A DNA stretch of 56,922 nt, taken from contig CALXNZ010000015.1 in the NCBI GenBank assembly GCA_944389885.1, forward strand, positions 1-56,922, written 5' to 3'. The number at the start of each line of letters is the position of its first letter. Position 1 is the first letter of the stretch. This document shows, in pieces, positions 14,742 to 22,263 of this stretch. The notes beneath the pieces are model-generated. The model was not told where the DNA came from. It saw nothing but the letters and a program-made list of their open reading frames with translations, and made no database searches. Origin of the DNA: an uncultured Opitutales bacterium. Its GTDB lineage: Bacteria; Verrucomicrobiota; Verrucomicrobiia; Opitutales; Intestinicryptomonadaceae. The position numbers were made by a program, and so were the translations under genes.

Positions 14742-15764
14742 ATGAAGCAATACCCGATAGAAGACATAAAGGCGCCGGCGTATCTGTTTGTCGGCGGAAG
14801 CGTCCTTTTTATCAAGGACAACATCAAGGTGCAGAAAACTTCGACGCGCTTGGACGTCGCGACCTCGCACGCGATTAAGGCGGGCGACATCATCACGGAC
14901 CAGGCGATAACAATCAAAGGCTCGCCGGTGGCATTTAGCAACACGGACGCGCTTTTCAAGGAGCTAAAGCTCGTGAAGGGCGCGCGAATCCCGAAGATTG
15001 AAAGCTTTTATATTGTCGCGCGTATCGCCTCCGACAAGTGGATAAAGTGGACATTCCTGCCGGCAATCCACGACACGATAGGCTCGATTACCTTCGGCGC
15101 GAACTTGCCGCTTGGCGAGCACGGCTGGACGGTGTATCCCGATCCGCTCAATCCGACAGCTCCAATGGTGACGAGCACGGAGCTCGAAGAGGCGCCGACG
15201 ATTCCGAGCATGGCGGATGCAGGCAAGTTCATGCTGCGCTGTTTGGGCATATATGGTGAAAGCGCTTCAGCAATAGACTTCGATACCGACGGTGCAAGCA
15301 TTGAAATATCGCTATCGACCGAAGACGCCACAAACGACCGTCTCATCAAGTATGGCAAGAACCTGACCGACATATCGGTATCGGCAAAGTTCAAGCCGCG
15401 CAACATCACTTACGAAGACTGGCAGGCTCTGACCGGCATTTTAACGACCGACACCCTCGGTGAATTTAAGGGCGTGGGATCGTTGCCGGATCTGGTATTG
15501 CGGGGCGCAAAAAGTGGCGATTTCCAATTTACGCTAAAGTCGGCGCGCTGCACCGACCCCGGAGCCACGTTCAGCCCGTCGGAACCCATGATGGACGAGC
15601 TTACTTTTGAGGCCATGGGCGACAATTTGGGCGACAACAAGCTAACCATTGATACGGCGTCGGCGGATTTTCAGTTTGAGTCGGAGGCAAGCCAGGCGTC
15701 AACCCAAAGCTCGGAGCCCGAAGGGGACGACGGGCTTGACGACGAAATCGGAGCCGGAATGTAA
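14742..15764 (+). CDS. Major tail tube protein
   Basis: This 340-residue beta-rich protein follows the neck genes and precedes the chaperones and tape measure. It has VLFIKDNIKVQKTSTRLDVA near the N-terminus and several strands such as ASIEISLSTEDAT, LTDISVSAKFKPRNIT and FQFTLKSARCTDPGATFSPS. The last pattern (description of a feature followed by 'DPGATFSPSEP') and the acidic disordered tail are typical of siphophage tail tube subunits. It polymerises into the tail tube. It ends in a TAATG overlap with the next gene. Confidence 0.7.
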   Translation: MKQYPIEDIKAPAYLFVGGSVLFIKDNIKVQKTSTRLDVATSHAIKAGDIITDQAITIKGSPVAFSNTDALFKELKLVKGARIPKIESFYIVARIASDKWIKWTFLPAIHDTIGSITFGANLPLGEHGWTVYPDPLNPTAPMVTSTELEEAPTIPSMADAGKFMLRCLGIYGESASAIDFDTDGASIEISLSTEDATNDRLIKYGKNLTDISVSAKFKPRNITYEDWQALTGILTTDTLGEFKGVGSLPDLVLRGAKSGDFQFTLKSARCTDPGATFSPSEPMMDELTFEAMGDNLGDNKLTIDTASADFQFESEASQASTQSSEPEGDDGLDDEIGAGM

Positions 15765-16273
15765 TGTATCTTAAAATCGGCAACTATGTGATCTGCGATT
15801 CGGAGACCGATGGCGTTACAAAAATGCTGACGGCTCCGACGCCAACGCTGACGAAAGAGAGCGATACCATACAGCCGCTGGGGTCGACTAATCCAATACA
15901 TATACAACGCAAGGGAGTCTCCCGTGAGATTGTAATCAATGTATTGAGAGGGTTTGACTCTTATCGCGAGGCGGAAGTTTGGGTTGTGGAGCACATGTCC
16001 GCAATGGAACAGTTGCGCGAGTATGGTGATCTTGACTTTGAATCGATGCTCGGTGTGTCGTATTTATACGGTACGGCGTCGTTGATGAACGTCGATGTTG
16101 TAAGTGCAACGGGCGTCAGCGTTGAAATACAATATAAGTTTAAAGCGGGTCGCGCGATAACATTTTATCTGCCTTTGATAAGTGTCGGGGGCGTTGAATA
16201 CATACCGTTAATTGGTGATTCAAGCTCATCGCTTATTGCTCCGCTTATACGTGTTTCGAAGGGATTTATATAA
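15764..16273 (+). CDS. Unknown tail-region protein
   Basis: This 169-residue protein starts in the TAATG overlap with the tube gene. The early part reads as a small beta domain (MYLKIGNYVICDSETDG), followed by REIVINVLRGFDSYREAEVWVVEHM, which looks like a helix that packs on it. I recognise no family. The tight coupling to the tube gene suggests a minor tail or tube-associated protein. From here on the coding sequence is visibly more AT-rich than the head genes. Confidence 0.5.
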   Translation: MYLKIGNYVICDSETDGVTKMLTAPTPTLTKESDTIQPLGSTNPIHIQRKGVSREIVINVLRGFDSYREAEVWVVEHMSAMEQLREYGDLDFESMLGVSYLYGTASLMNVDVVSATGVSVEIQYKFKAGRAITFYLPLISVGGVEYIPLIGDSSSSLIAPLIRVSKGFI

Positions 16274-16725
16274 TGAGTAATGAAATGAACTATGAAACGC
16301 GCCCGGTTAATGAGATGTCGACCGTAAGCGCAAGTAATACGCGCAAGATTTTGTCGGGCGACGGTCCTATCTTGCTACAAGATATTTTGACACACATAAA
16401 TAATGAGCCGATTTCGCGCATTGAAGCTTTAGAAGATATTTCTCAGCAAAGCGAAGAGTCGATTGGAAAGATCGAAGATGATGTCGATAAGCTCTTGGCT
16501 AAGACCGAAGAAATCTCAACGGAACTCACCTCGTTAACGAATGGCATTTTGAATATAGCAGTGGGCTCTATGGCATTTAACGCTATAAAGTTTTTGTTAA
16601 TTAAAAACGGCTCCGTTTCGGACGAATACGGCTACTTAATAATGAAGAAATCCGACGACGGGAATTTGAAATTTTCGGCCTTAACGCAGGCTGAATATGA
16701 TGAAATCTTTGGTGAGGAAAGTTGA
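16273..16725 (+). CDS. Unknown coiled-coil protein ahead of the secreted cassette
   Basis: This 150-residue protein starts in an overlap with the previous gene (TAATG at 16271-16275). Residues about 35-90 are a strong coiled coil (ISRIEALEDISQQSEESIG, then IEDDVDKLLAKTEEISTEL), flanked by a disordered head and a small C-terminal part with EYGYLIMKKSDDGNLKFS. The C-terminal piece resembles short domains found in phage fibres or appendages. It may be a trimeric structural protein, but no family is recognised. The next gene starts 8 bases on, behind its own ribosome site. Confidence 0.5.
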   Translation: MSNEMNYETRPVNEMSTVSASNTRKILSGDGPILLQDILTHINNEPISRIEALEDISQQSEESIGKIEDDVDKLLAKTEEISTELTSLTNGILNIAVGSMAFNAIKFLLIKNGSVSDEYGYLIMKKSDDGNLKFSALTQAEYDEIFGEES

Positions 16726-16732
16726 GGAAATA

Positions 16733-17605
16733 ATGAGAATCTTATTTTTAATGATAATGGTTGTGGCGTCAATTTCACAGGGAGCCGACACTGTAATGAG
16801 CGATTCCGAAGGCAATATTGTTGAGCCTGCAAAATCGGTTTTTTTCAAAAAAAATATACAAAGTTTTAGGCAAGACGTGCGCATATTTGTAGATACATCT
16901 CCATCACCCGCAAGTGATTCTATGACATCTGCAAACTACTCTCGTAGTAATCCGTTCTATTATAAGGAAAACGGAAGTACAACCCGCACTGTAAACTCGT
17001 CTGGGATAACAATGGCCACGTTCAGTGACTATTATCAATATTACGACATGTGCTGGTGGAGTGACGGTGAAATCAAGGGAATAGACAAATGGGGAAACCT
17101 TATATATTTCACATCAACAATAGGGCTCAATTTTTCCGAGGTAAAGGCTCTGCATCCGGAGATTACAGATGAGGCGCCCACGATATATTATTGGTCGACC
17201 TATTACAACTCCACCGGTGGATGTTGGGGAACCAAGAGGCAACTTACTGATTTTACCAGATCGATTGGTTTTTTTAATTCTGCCTACCGTGTAATGGGAA
17301 TTTGGATATATCCGAACTACGATTCTACTCAAGGGCGCGCAGTGCCTGTTTATAAGGGTGCCGGAGTTTTGGATACGACAAATTTTCCAAAAAAGGGGCT
17401 CGGCAACAATTCGAATGAAGCGAACACAAAGGCCGGCTATAGATGGGTTATTTGGGGAGAATACGTCCGAGAGGTATTTTTGAACGAAGAAAACACGATA
17501 CTTGTTTGGCGGCAGACTACAAACAAGGGCGAGATGGGCAATGGTAATAAATTATGGCGGCCGGTTAGACTTGAACCATATGGTGAATTTAAGGAGGTTG
17601 AATGA
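16733..17605 (+). CDS. Secreted aromatic-rich protein in the tail operon (cargo 1)
   Basis: This protein is 290 residues from ATG 16733, which is preceded by GAGGAAA. An earlier in-frame ATG at 16697 lies inside the upstream gene and would put charged residues before the signal. It begins MRILFLMIMVVASISQGAD, a clear signal peptide without a lipobox. The mature part is rich in Tyr and Trp, as in extracellular carbohydrate-binding or appendage proteins (for example DYYQYYDMCWWSDGEIKG and PTIYYWSTYYNSTGG). No family is recognised. A signal peptide is not expected on a virion tail protein, so this is probably a lysogenic-conversion or exported accessory gene. It overlaps the next gene by four bases. 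Confidence 0.6.
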   Translation: MRILFLMIMVVASISQGADTVMSDSEGNIVEPAKSVFFKKNIQSFRQDVRIFVDTSPSPASDSMTSANYSRSNPFYYKENGSTTRTVNSSGITMATFSDYYQYYDMCWWSDGEIKGIDKWGNLIYFTSTIGLNFSEVKALHPEITDEAPTIYYWSTYYNSTGGCWGTKRQLTDFTRSIGFFNSAYRVMGIWIYPNYDSTQGRAVPVYKGAGVLDTTNFPKKGLGNNSNEANTKAGYRWVIWGEYVREVFLNEENTILVWRQTTNKGEMGNGNKLWRPVRLEPYGEFKEVE

Positions 17606-17895
17606 AAAAATTAGTATCAATTATTACGATAGCGGTGAGTGCGACGCTTTCAATCGCCGACGATTACTCAGATTTAATTCGGTTGAAGGAATTGTCCGAT
17701 ATGGCGCAGAGCGAATCTGAGAGGTATATAGATCTTAGTTTCCAAAAAGTTTTGAACACGTCTCCGGATATATTTATTCGGGCGGCTACATCGGATCCAA
17801 ATACATATATGTGGTATCTTTGGAAGGAATTTTCTGAAAGCGACGGTTTTAAAAAACTCGAAGCATTTCAAACCATAGAACAACTAAATAAATAA
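17602..17895 (+). CDS. Small secreted protein (cargo 2)
   Basis: This 97-residue protein has a signal peptide (MKKLVSIITIAVSATLSIAD, cut after about residue 19). The mature part of about 78 residues is acidic, with aromatic residues near the end (TYMWYLWKEFSESDGF). It starts in an ATGA overlap with cargo 1 and ends two bases before cargo 3, so the three are one translational unit. No family is recognised. It could be a partner of one of its neighbours in the periplasm. Confidence 0.55.
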   Translation: MKKLVSIITIAVSATLSIADDYSDLIRLKELSDMAQSESERYIDLSFQKVLNTSPDIFIRAATSDPNTYMWYLWKEFSESDGFKKLEAFQTIEQLNK

Positions 17896-17897
17896 AC

Positions 17898-18617
17898 ATG
17901 AAAAAAATAATTATAACAATAATCGCGTGTGCGTTCGGCGTATGCGCTTTTGCAAAAACTCAAAGCGAACTCGTATCGGAATACAGTGCTATTACGGCAA
18001 ATGATGAGAGGACGCTAATAGACGCGCAACGGAAGTTTACTGCGGACAACAAAGCGGATTTACTAAATCTGTTTAATTCGTGGAAGGCTACCGATGATGC
18101 CAAACTGAGTTTTGATGAAGTCATAGAAAAGTATAAATCTGACGCTGACGCCTATAAACAGGCATACGCATTGCGTATAATTTTTGCCCGCATGTATGAT
18201 TTGTATTATAGCGAAATGGAAGCTTCGGACTTAGTTTTGTGCCGGCTAAAGTCTGGTTATTTAAAGAACACAAAGTCGCAGAGTTGGTATGACGGCATAA
18301 AGTCTGCGGGTTTTGTTGTCGAGAACGTCAAATTAGACGCAGGAGAGCGTTTTATATTGGCGCACCAGTTTGGCGATAAGGAGTACTTATTGAACATACC
18401 TGCCTCCGAAGGCATGTTGTCTCCGACGGTGTATCTTGCGTTCATTCTGCCGGAACTGGTGCGAATGGAAGATGTAAGCGCTGCAAAGGAGAAATGTAAT
18501 GAAATAGAGAACCTTCTCATCGAGCGCGGGCAGCTTGGGGCTGAACTTACGAGAGTTCAAGCTGTTTCAAAAGCTCTTACGGCCCGATTGGTCGATGCAA
18601 AAATTCTGGGGAAGTAA
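17898..18617 (+). CDS. Secreted helical protein (cargo 3)
   Basis: This 239-residue protein has a signal peptide (MKKIIITIIACAFGVCAFAK, likely cut after AFA). The mature protein is helical, with long Lys/Glu/Ala-rich segments and a C-terminal coiled coil (about residues 190-235). No lipobox is present, although Cys occurs inside the signal core. Family unknown. It is the last gene of the secreted cassette and is followed by a 10-bp hairpin before the tail chaperone gene. Codon use is more AT-rich than in the head genes. Confidence 0.55.
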   Translation: MKKIIITIIACAFGVCAFAKTQSELVSEYSAITANDERTLIDAQRKFTADNKADLLNLFNSWKATDDAKLSFDEVIEKYKSDADAYKQAYALRIIFARMYDLYYSEMEASDLVLCRLKSGYLKNTKSQSWYDGIKSAGFVVENVKLDAGERFILAHQFGDKEYLLNIPASEGMLSPTVYLAFILPELVRMEDVSAAKEKCNEIENLLIERGQLGAELTRVQAVSKALTARLVDAKILGK

Positions 18618-18628
18618 ACGAACTAACT

Positions 18629-18656
18629 TTGCAGGCGGATTGAAAACCGCCTGCAA
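18629..18656 (+). other. Hairpin between cargo cassette and tail chaperone gene
   Basis: TTGCAGGCGG and CCGCCTGCAA make a perfect 10-bp stem with loop ATTGAAAA. The AGAGG ribosome site of the next gene follows at once. Only a weak T-rich stretch lies downstream, so it may partly terminate, protect an mRNA end or modulate translation of the chaperone. Confidence 0.55.
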
Positions 18657-18668
18657 GAGGATTTTATT

Positions 18669-19040
18669 ATGGATGCTGAAAACAATATGGCGGTTCTCCT
18701 CGGCTATGAGGAAGTGGAATTGACGCGGGAAGTCAACGGCAAAAAGTCTGTGAAGGTAAAATGCCTGCCCGTTCGAAAGCTCGCCGAATACGCGGCGCTC
18801 TTTACGCTTGAGCCCGAGCTTATCGGGCTTTGCACCGATTTGAGCCCGGAGGAAATTGACATGCTTCTTGCCGACGATTCCGGCAAGCTATTCAACAAGG
18901 CGCACGATTTAAACTACGGCCCTTTTTCGGCGTGGCTGAAACGGAAGGCGGAAGCCGCGAAACTGCAAGCCCAAATTTACGGGAAAAGCCTTCCGAAGAA
19001 CGAGTCGAAGACCAGTGGAGAGCCGCCTGCAAAAATGTAG
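18669..19040 (+). CDS. Tail assembly chaperone, short form (gpG-type)
   Basis: This 123-residue protein lies between the tail tube and the tape measure genes, where siphophages code the frameshifted chaperone pair. The N-terminal two thirds form a compact domain (for example MAVLLGYEEVELTREVNG, then VRKLAEYAALFTLEPELIGLC). The C-terminus after about residue 90 is polar. A slippery heptamer at 18920-18926 lies in its own frame, so a share of ribosomes should move to the -1 frame and make a longer form of about 189 residues. AGAGG at 18656-18660 is the ribosome site. Confidence 0.7.
   Translation: MDAENNMAVLLGYEEVELTREVNGKKSVKVKCLPVRKLAEYAALFTLEPELIGLCTDLSPEEIDMLLADDSGKLFNKAHDLNYGPFSAWLKRKAEAAKLQAQIYGKSLPKNESKTSGEPPAKM
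18920..18959 (+). promoter_or_regulatory. Programmed -1 frameshift site
   Basis: C-CCT-TTT at 18920-18926 is a canonical X-XXY-YYZ slippery heptamer in the zero frame of the chaperone gene. After slipping, the codons read CCC-TTT-TTC and continue into the open -1 frame that ends at 19237. Four bases downstream a 7-bp stem is possible (CGTGGCT 18931-18937 with AGCCGCG 18953-18959, one G-U pair), a typical stimulator. Function is inferred. Confidence 0.7.
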
Positions 19041-19237
19041 CGTGGCTTGTGGCAAACACGGGGCTTACTTGGGACGACGTAATCGACATGCCTCCGCTGA
19101 GGCTTAAGTTCGTCGCCAATGCCGTAAAGCGCCGCAGAGCCTTTGACACCTTGTCGATTTTCGACGCGCAGGCCGCCCTCATAGACGAAAAATCCCTCAA
19201 CCGGATTAACCGCGAATTGAGGGACGCTCAAAAGTAA
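18926..19237 (+). CDS. Tail chaperone frameshift extension (gpT-type)
   Basis: This is the -1 frame segment joined to the short chaperone by frameshifting at 18920-18926, adding about 103 residues. The frame is open from 18860 but has no convincing start of its own (a GTG at 18932 lacks a ribosome site). The segment contains WLVANTGLTWDDVIDMPPLRLKF, close in style to the helical T domain of tail chaperones, and a charged C-terminus. In lambda-like tails the T domain binds the tube protein while the G domain coats the tape measure. Confidence 0.65.
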   Translation, partial: FGVAETEGGSRETASPNLREKPSEERVEDQWRAACKNVAWLVANTGLTWDDVIDMPPLRLKFVANAVKRRRAFDTLSIFDAQAALIDEKSLNRINRELRDAQK

Positions 19238-19248
19238 AAGAGAAGTTT

Positions 19249-19479
19249 CTATTCGGATGGAGGAACAAAAACATCAAAGACAGTACACTTGGCATGCCTG
19301 AAAATATAATTCAACAGGCACAAAAAGAATATGAACCCGATAAAAATAAACAGGCCAAGCATTATTGAAATTATGAGCTTGCCAATTTCCGGGGGAATTG
19401 AAAGCACCAAAAAAAGCACTCCCGATACTATAATCAGCGAGATAAAAAAGTATAAGGCTGTTTCTTTAATGTCTTTCAT
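19249..19479 (-). CDS. Small two-helix membrane protein on the opposite strand
   Basis: This 76-residue protein is coded against the late operon in the gap between the chaperone and the tape measure genes. It has two strong membrane segments (about residues 10-28 and 34-58) with little charge, and a short C-terminal tail ending VFVPPSE. No family is recognised and no ribosome site is evident. The gap of about 300 bases would otherwise be unusual in this compact operon, which supports a real inserted gene. It may be a lysogen-expressed exclusion or membrane protein. Confidence 0.45.
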   Translation of the reverse strand: MKDIKETALYFFISLIIVSGVLFLVLSIPPEIGKLIISIMLGLFIFIGFIFFLCLLNYIFRHAKCTVFDVFVPPSE

Positions 19480-19533
19480 TATCTAAATTGTCGCACAAAA
19501 GTTTCACAAATCAATAAAAATCGGACGAAGAAA

Positions 19534-22263
19534 ATGGCGGACGAAAAATTTAATATAGAAGTCGCGGTAAATGCCCAACTTGAATCTCTCAATAAAATCC
19601 AAGACGCCCTTGGCGAATTAAACCAAAAGTTAAATGGTCTTTCTGAAAGAGCTTCAGATGTAAACAAGGTTTGGTCGGGCGCCATGTATAACATTGGCGC
19701 GAAGATGTCCGACCTTGCACTGAAGTTTCCGAGTTTTGCGACTGCTGCAATACAAGCTTTCGGGCAACAAGAGGCGGCGGTGCAAAAGCTGGCGGCGGCG
19801 ATAAGGTCGCAGGGCGGAAACGTGTCAGAAGTTTTGCCGATAATGTCTTCGTTTGCCTCTGAGATGCAGCGCATAACAACCTACGGCGACGAGCAAGTGC
19901 TTGCAATGCAGTCTATGGCGACGGCAATGGGGGTATCGGCGGATCAAATGAACCTGTGCATTCAAGGCGCCATCGGCTTGACTAATGTCTATGGCATAGG
20001 CCTTAACGAAGCCGTCCGGGCTGCGGCGGCAGTTGTTCAGGGCAAAACTGAAAAGCTAAACGAATTAATACCGGCGCTTTCAAAGTGCAAATCTGAGACG
20101 GAAAAATATGCGCTTGCGGAAAAGGCGATGAAAGACGGCTTTGCGCAGGCGGAAGCCGCGGCAAACACCTTGGACGGTAAATTGAAACAGGCGGCCCACG
20201 CATGGGGAGACTTGCAAGAGGTTGTAGGCGAGACCTTCGCTCCGACGGTAAAAACCGTAGCCGGCCTAATAAAGGGAATTTGCGAACTTCTGGCGGAAAA
20301 TACCGCAATCACAAAGACACTAACTACGGCGCTTACGGCGTGCGCGGTAGGATTCGCATTTACTAAAGTCGGCGGGCTCGTAAGCGTCGCCAAAATGTTC
20401 TTGGGGATTTCAACCGCAACAAAGGCGGCTACGACGGCAATGCATGGGCTGAATCTTGCCATAAAATCAAATCCAATAGGTATGATCGCCTCTCTTGCTA
20501 CCGGAGCAATACTGGGGCTTTCCCAGCTTATAGATTACGTATCGAGCCTTGAAAGCGAAGAGGAAAAAGAGGCCGCCGCGCAGGAAGCTGCAGCGGAAGC
20601 CAGACGCAAGGCCGCATCGGACGCCTTAGCGGCGTCCGCCGTGCTCGATGAATACGCCAATGCTATGGCGCGAGAAAGTGAAACTGCAACCGATACCGCT
20701 TCGAGAATATCAGCCCTTTCTGACGAGATAGAGAAACTATCCGATCGGTCCAAATGGGGCGAGAATGAACAGGAAGCTGCGGCTCAAAAACTCGTTGAAA
20801 AGAAAAAAGAGCTTGTAGAGCTTCAGAAAAAATATTTGGAACAAATAAAAGCGAGCGCGGAGGCGGAATACCAATATGCTTCAAACCAGGAGACGGAACG
20901 AAAATACCGCGTGGAGCAGGAACTTAATGCCGCCCGAAAAACAGGAATAACCCACATCATAAAATTTAAAGAGGCCGAATTAAAATACGTCGAAGAGCTC
21001 CAAAAATCGGTAGAGATACAAAAGAAATACTATGCCGACCACGCGCATTTGGTAAAGTCCGAGGAAGACCGCCAGAGAATCATGGCTGATGCAAAAGCAT
21101 ATGCGGAGATGAGCTTGAAAAATATGCGCGAAGAAAACCGCCAAGCTGAACAAAGAGCGTCAACCGAGAAGTGGCTGGCGGCGGAAGTTGAAGGCAACAA
21201 GACTGTACAGCGCGGGCTTGAGATGGATATTTTGCGGGCGAGGGCGTCGGGGAATGAGGAGCTTGCCAAAGAAATCGAGGGCAAACTCAGGGTTTCGCAG
21301 ATTGCGTCGGAAATTTTCGAAGCCACGCGCAAGGAAGGCATGAGCCGCAAGGAACTCGAATCCTTGATGGAAACTGCCCGTGGGCAGGCGCAGGAACGCT
21401 ACGAGCTTGAAAAATCGGTAAGCGACGAGCTTGAGCGCCAAAATCTTGCCAAAGACGCGCAGGCCAAAATCGAGGATATCTTGCTTGCAAACAAAATCGA
21501 GCAGCTTAAAGCCGAGGGCAAGATTACCGAGGCGCGCGAACTCGAGCGCGAGCGCGAAATTAAGCGTACGCTTGCGGGCTTAAAGGGAGTGTCCGCCGAG
21601 GACAAGGAAAAGCTTGCCAATACCATGCGGCAGACAAATTCGTATCGCGCCAAACAAGAAACATCGCGCAAAGAAAGCGCTCCCGGGGCAACTACAAAAA
21701 ATTACGGCGGATCTAAAGGGAGTTCTAATACAATCGGGGAATCCAGTTCGGATATGCTAAGTTCCGGAGGGACGAGCAGACAAACCGGTAGGCCCGCAAC
21801 CGTGTCAGCAAAGTCGGCCGCCCTGTATGATGAGTGGAAAGCCGCCGGAGGTTCGAAATCGGGGCAAAGCTGGACGGACTTCAGAAAGTCCCGCAGCGCC
21901 GCCGTCGGGAATAAGGAAGCTCAAGCGCAAGCGCAGGGAATCTTGTCTGCTACCGAAAGTACTGCCAAGAATATAGCGTATAGAAATATACCGCAACCAG
22001 GCGGTGTTTTGGGAGAAAATTATTCGATTTTAGAGTCGCGAAAACAACCATCTCTTAAGGACAACAATAACCAAAAGCTGGCGGCTAACTCCGCTTTAAA
22101 CAATAAACTTGAATCCATGCAGATCGATTCTTCAAAAGAAAGCTCTAAAGATTCATCGGCTCAGTCTTTGGGGGAAATTGCTTCCGTTGTAAAAACTATG
22201 GGCGAGGATATTAAAAGCTTAAAAGCTTCCGTAATGGCTCTTACCGAAGGAAAGGATAAATAA
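19534..22263 (+). CDS. Tail tape measure protein
   Basis: This 909-residue protein sets tail length and is injected ahead of the DNA. The N-terminal 60 residues are coiled coil, followed by a helical region with MQSMATAMGVSADQMN, a pattern common in tape measure N-domains. Hydrophobic membrane-like stretches lie at about residues 257-290 and 311-337. A very long charged coiled coil (about 340-700) and a Ser/Gly-rich region with repeats of short polar residues to the end complete it. No lytic enzyme domain is seen. It follows the frameshifted chaperones as expected and ends in a TAATG overlap. Confidence 0.85.
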   Translation: MADEKFNIEVAVNAQLESLNKIQDALGELNQKLNGLSERASDVNKVWSGAMYNIGAKMSDLALKFPSFATAAIQAFGQQEAAVQKLAAAIRSQGGNVSEVLPIMSSFASEMQRITTYGDEQVLAMQSMATAMGVSADQMNLCIQGAIGLTNVYGIGLNEAVRAAAAVVQGKTEKLNELIPALSKCKSETEKYALAEKAMKDGFAQAEAAANTLDGKLKQAAHAWGDLQEVVGETFAPTVKTVAGLIKGICELLAENTAITKTLTTALTACAVGFAFTKVGGLVSVAKMFLGISTATKAATTAMHGLNLAIKSNPIGMIASLATGAILGLSQLIDYVSSLESEEEKEAAAQEAAAEARRKAASDALAASAVLDEYANAMARESETATDTASRISALSDEIEKLSDRSKWGENEQEAAAQKLVEKKKELVELQKKYLEQIKASAEAEYQYASNQETERKYRVEQELNAARKTGITHIIKFKEAELKYVEELQKSVEIQKKYYADHAHLVKSEEDRQRIMADAKAYAEMSLKNMREENRQAEQRASTEKWLAAEVEGNKTVQRGLEMDILRARASGNEELAKEIEGKLRVSQIASEIFEATRKEGMSRKELESLMETARGQAQERYELEKSVSDELERQNLAKDAQAKIEDILLANKIEQLKAEGKITEARELEREREIKRTLAGLKGVSAEDKEKLANTMRQTNSYRAKQETSRKESAPGATTKNYGGSKGSSNTIGESSSDMLSSGGTSRQTGRPATVSAKSAALYDEWKAAGGSKSGQSWTDFRKSRSAAVGNKEAQAQAQGILSATESTAKNIAYRNIPQPGGVLGENYSILESRKQPSLKDNNNQKLAANSALNNKLESMQIDSSKESSKDSSAQSLGEIASVVKTMGEDIKSLKASVMALTEGKDK

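Noticed and set aside
18935..19010. GGGAAAA at the chaperone overlap as the slippery site
   Set aside because: In the zero frame it reads GGG-AAA-A, so the tRNAs would re-pair poorly after a -1 slip; CCCTTTT at 18920 is in the correct phase.
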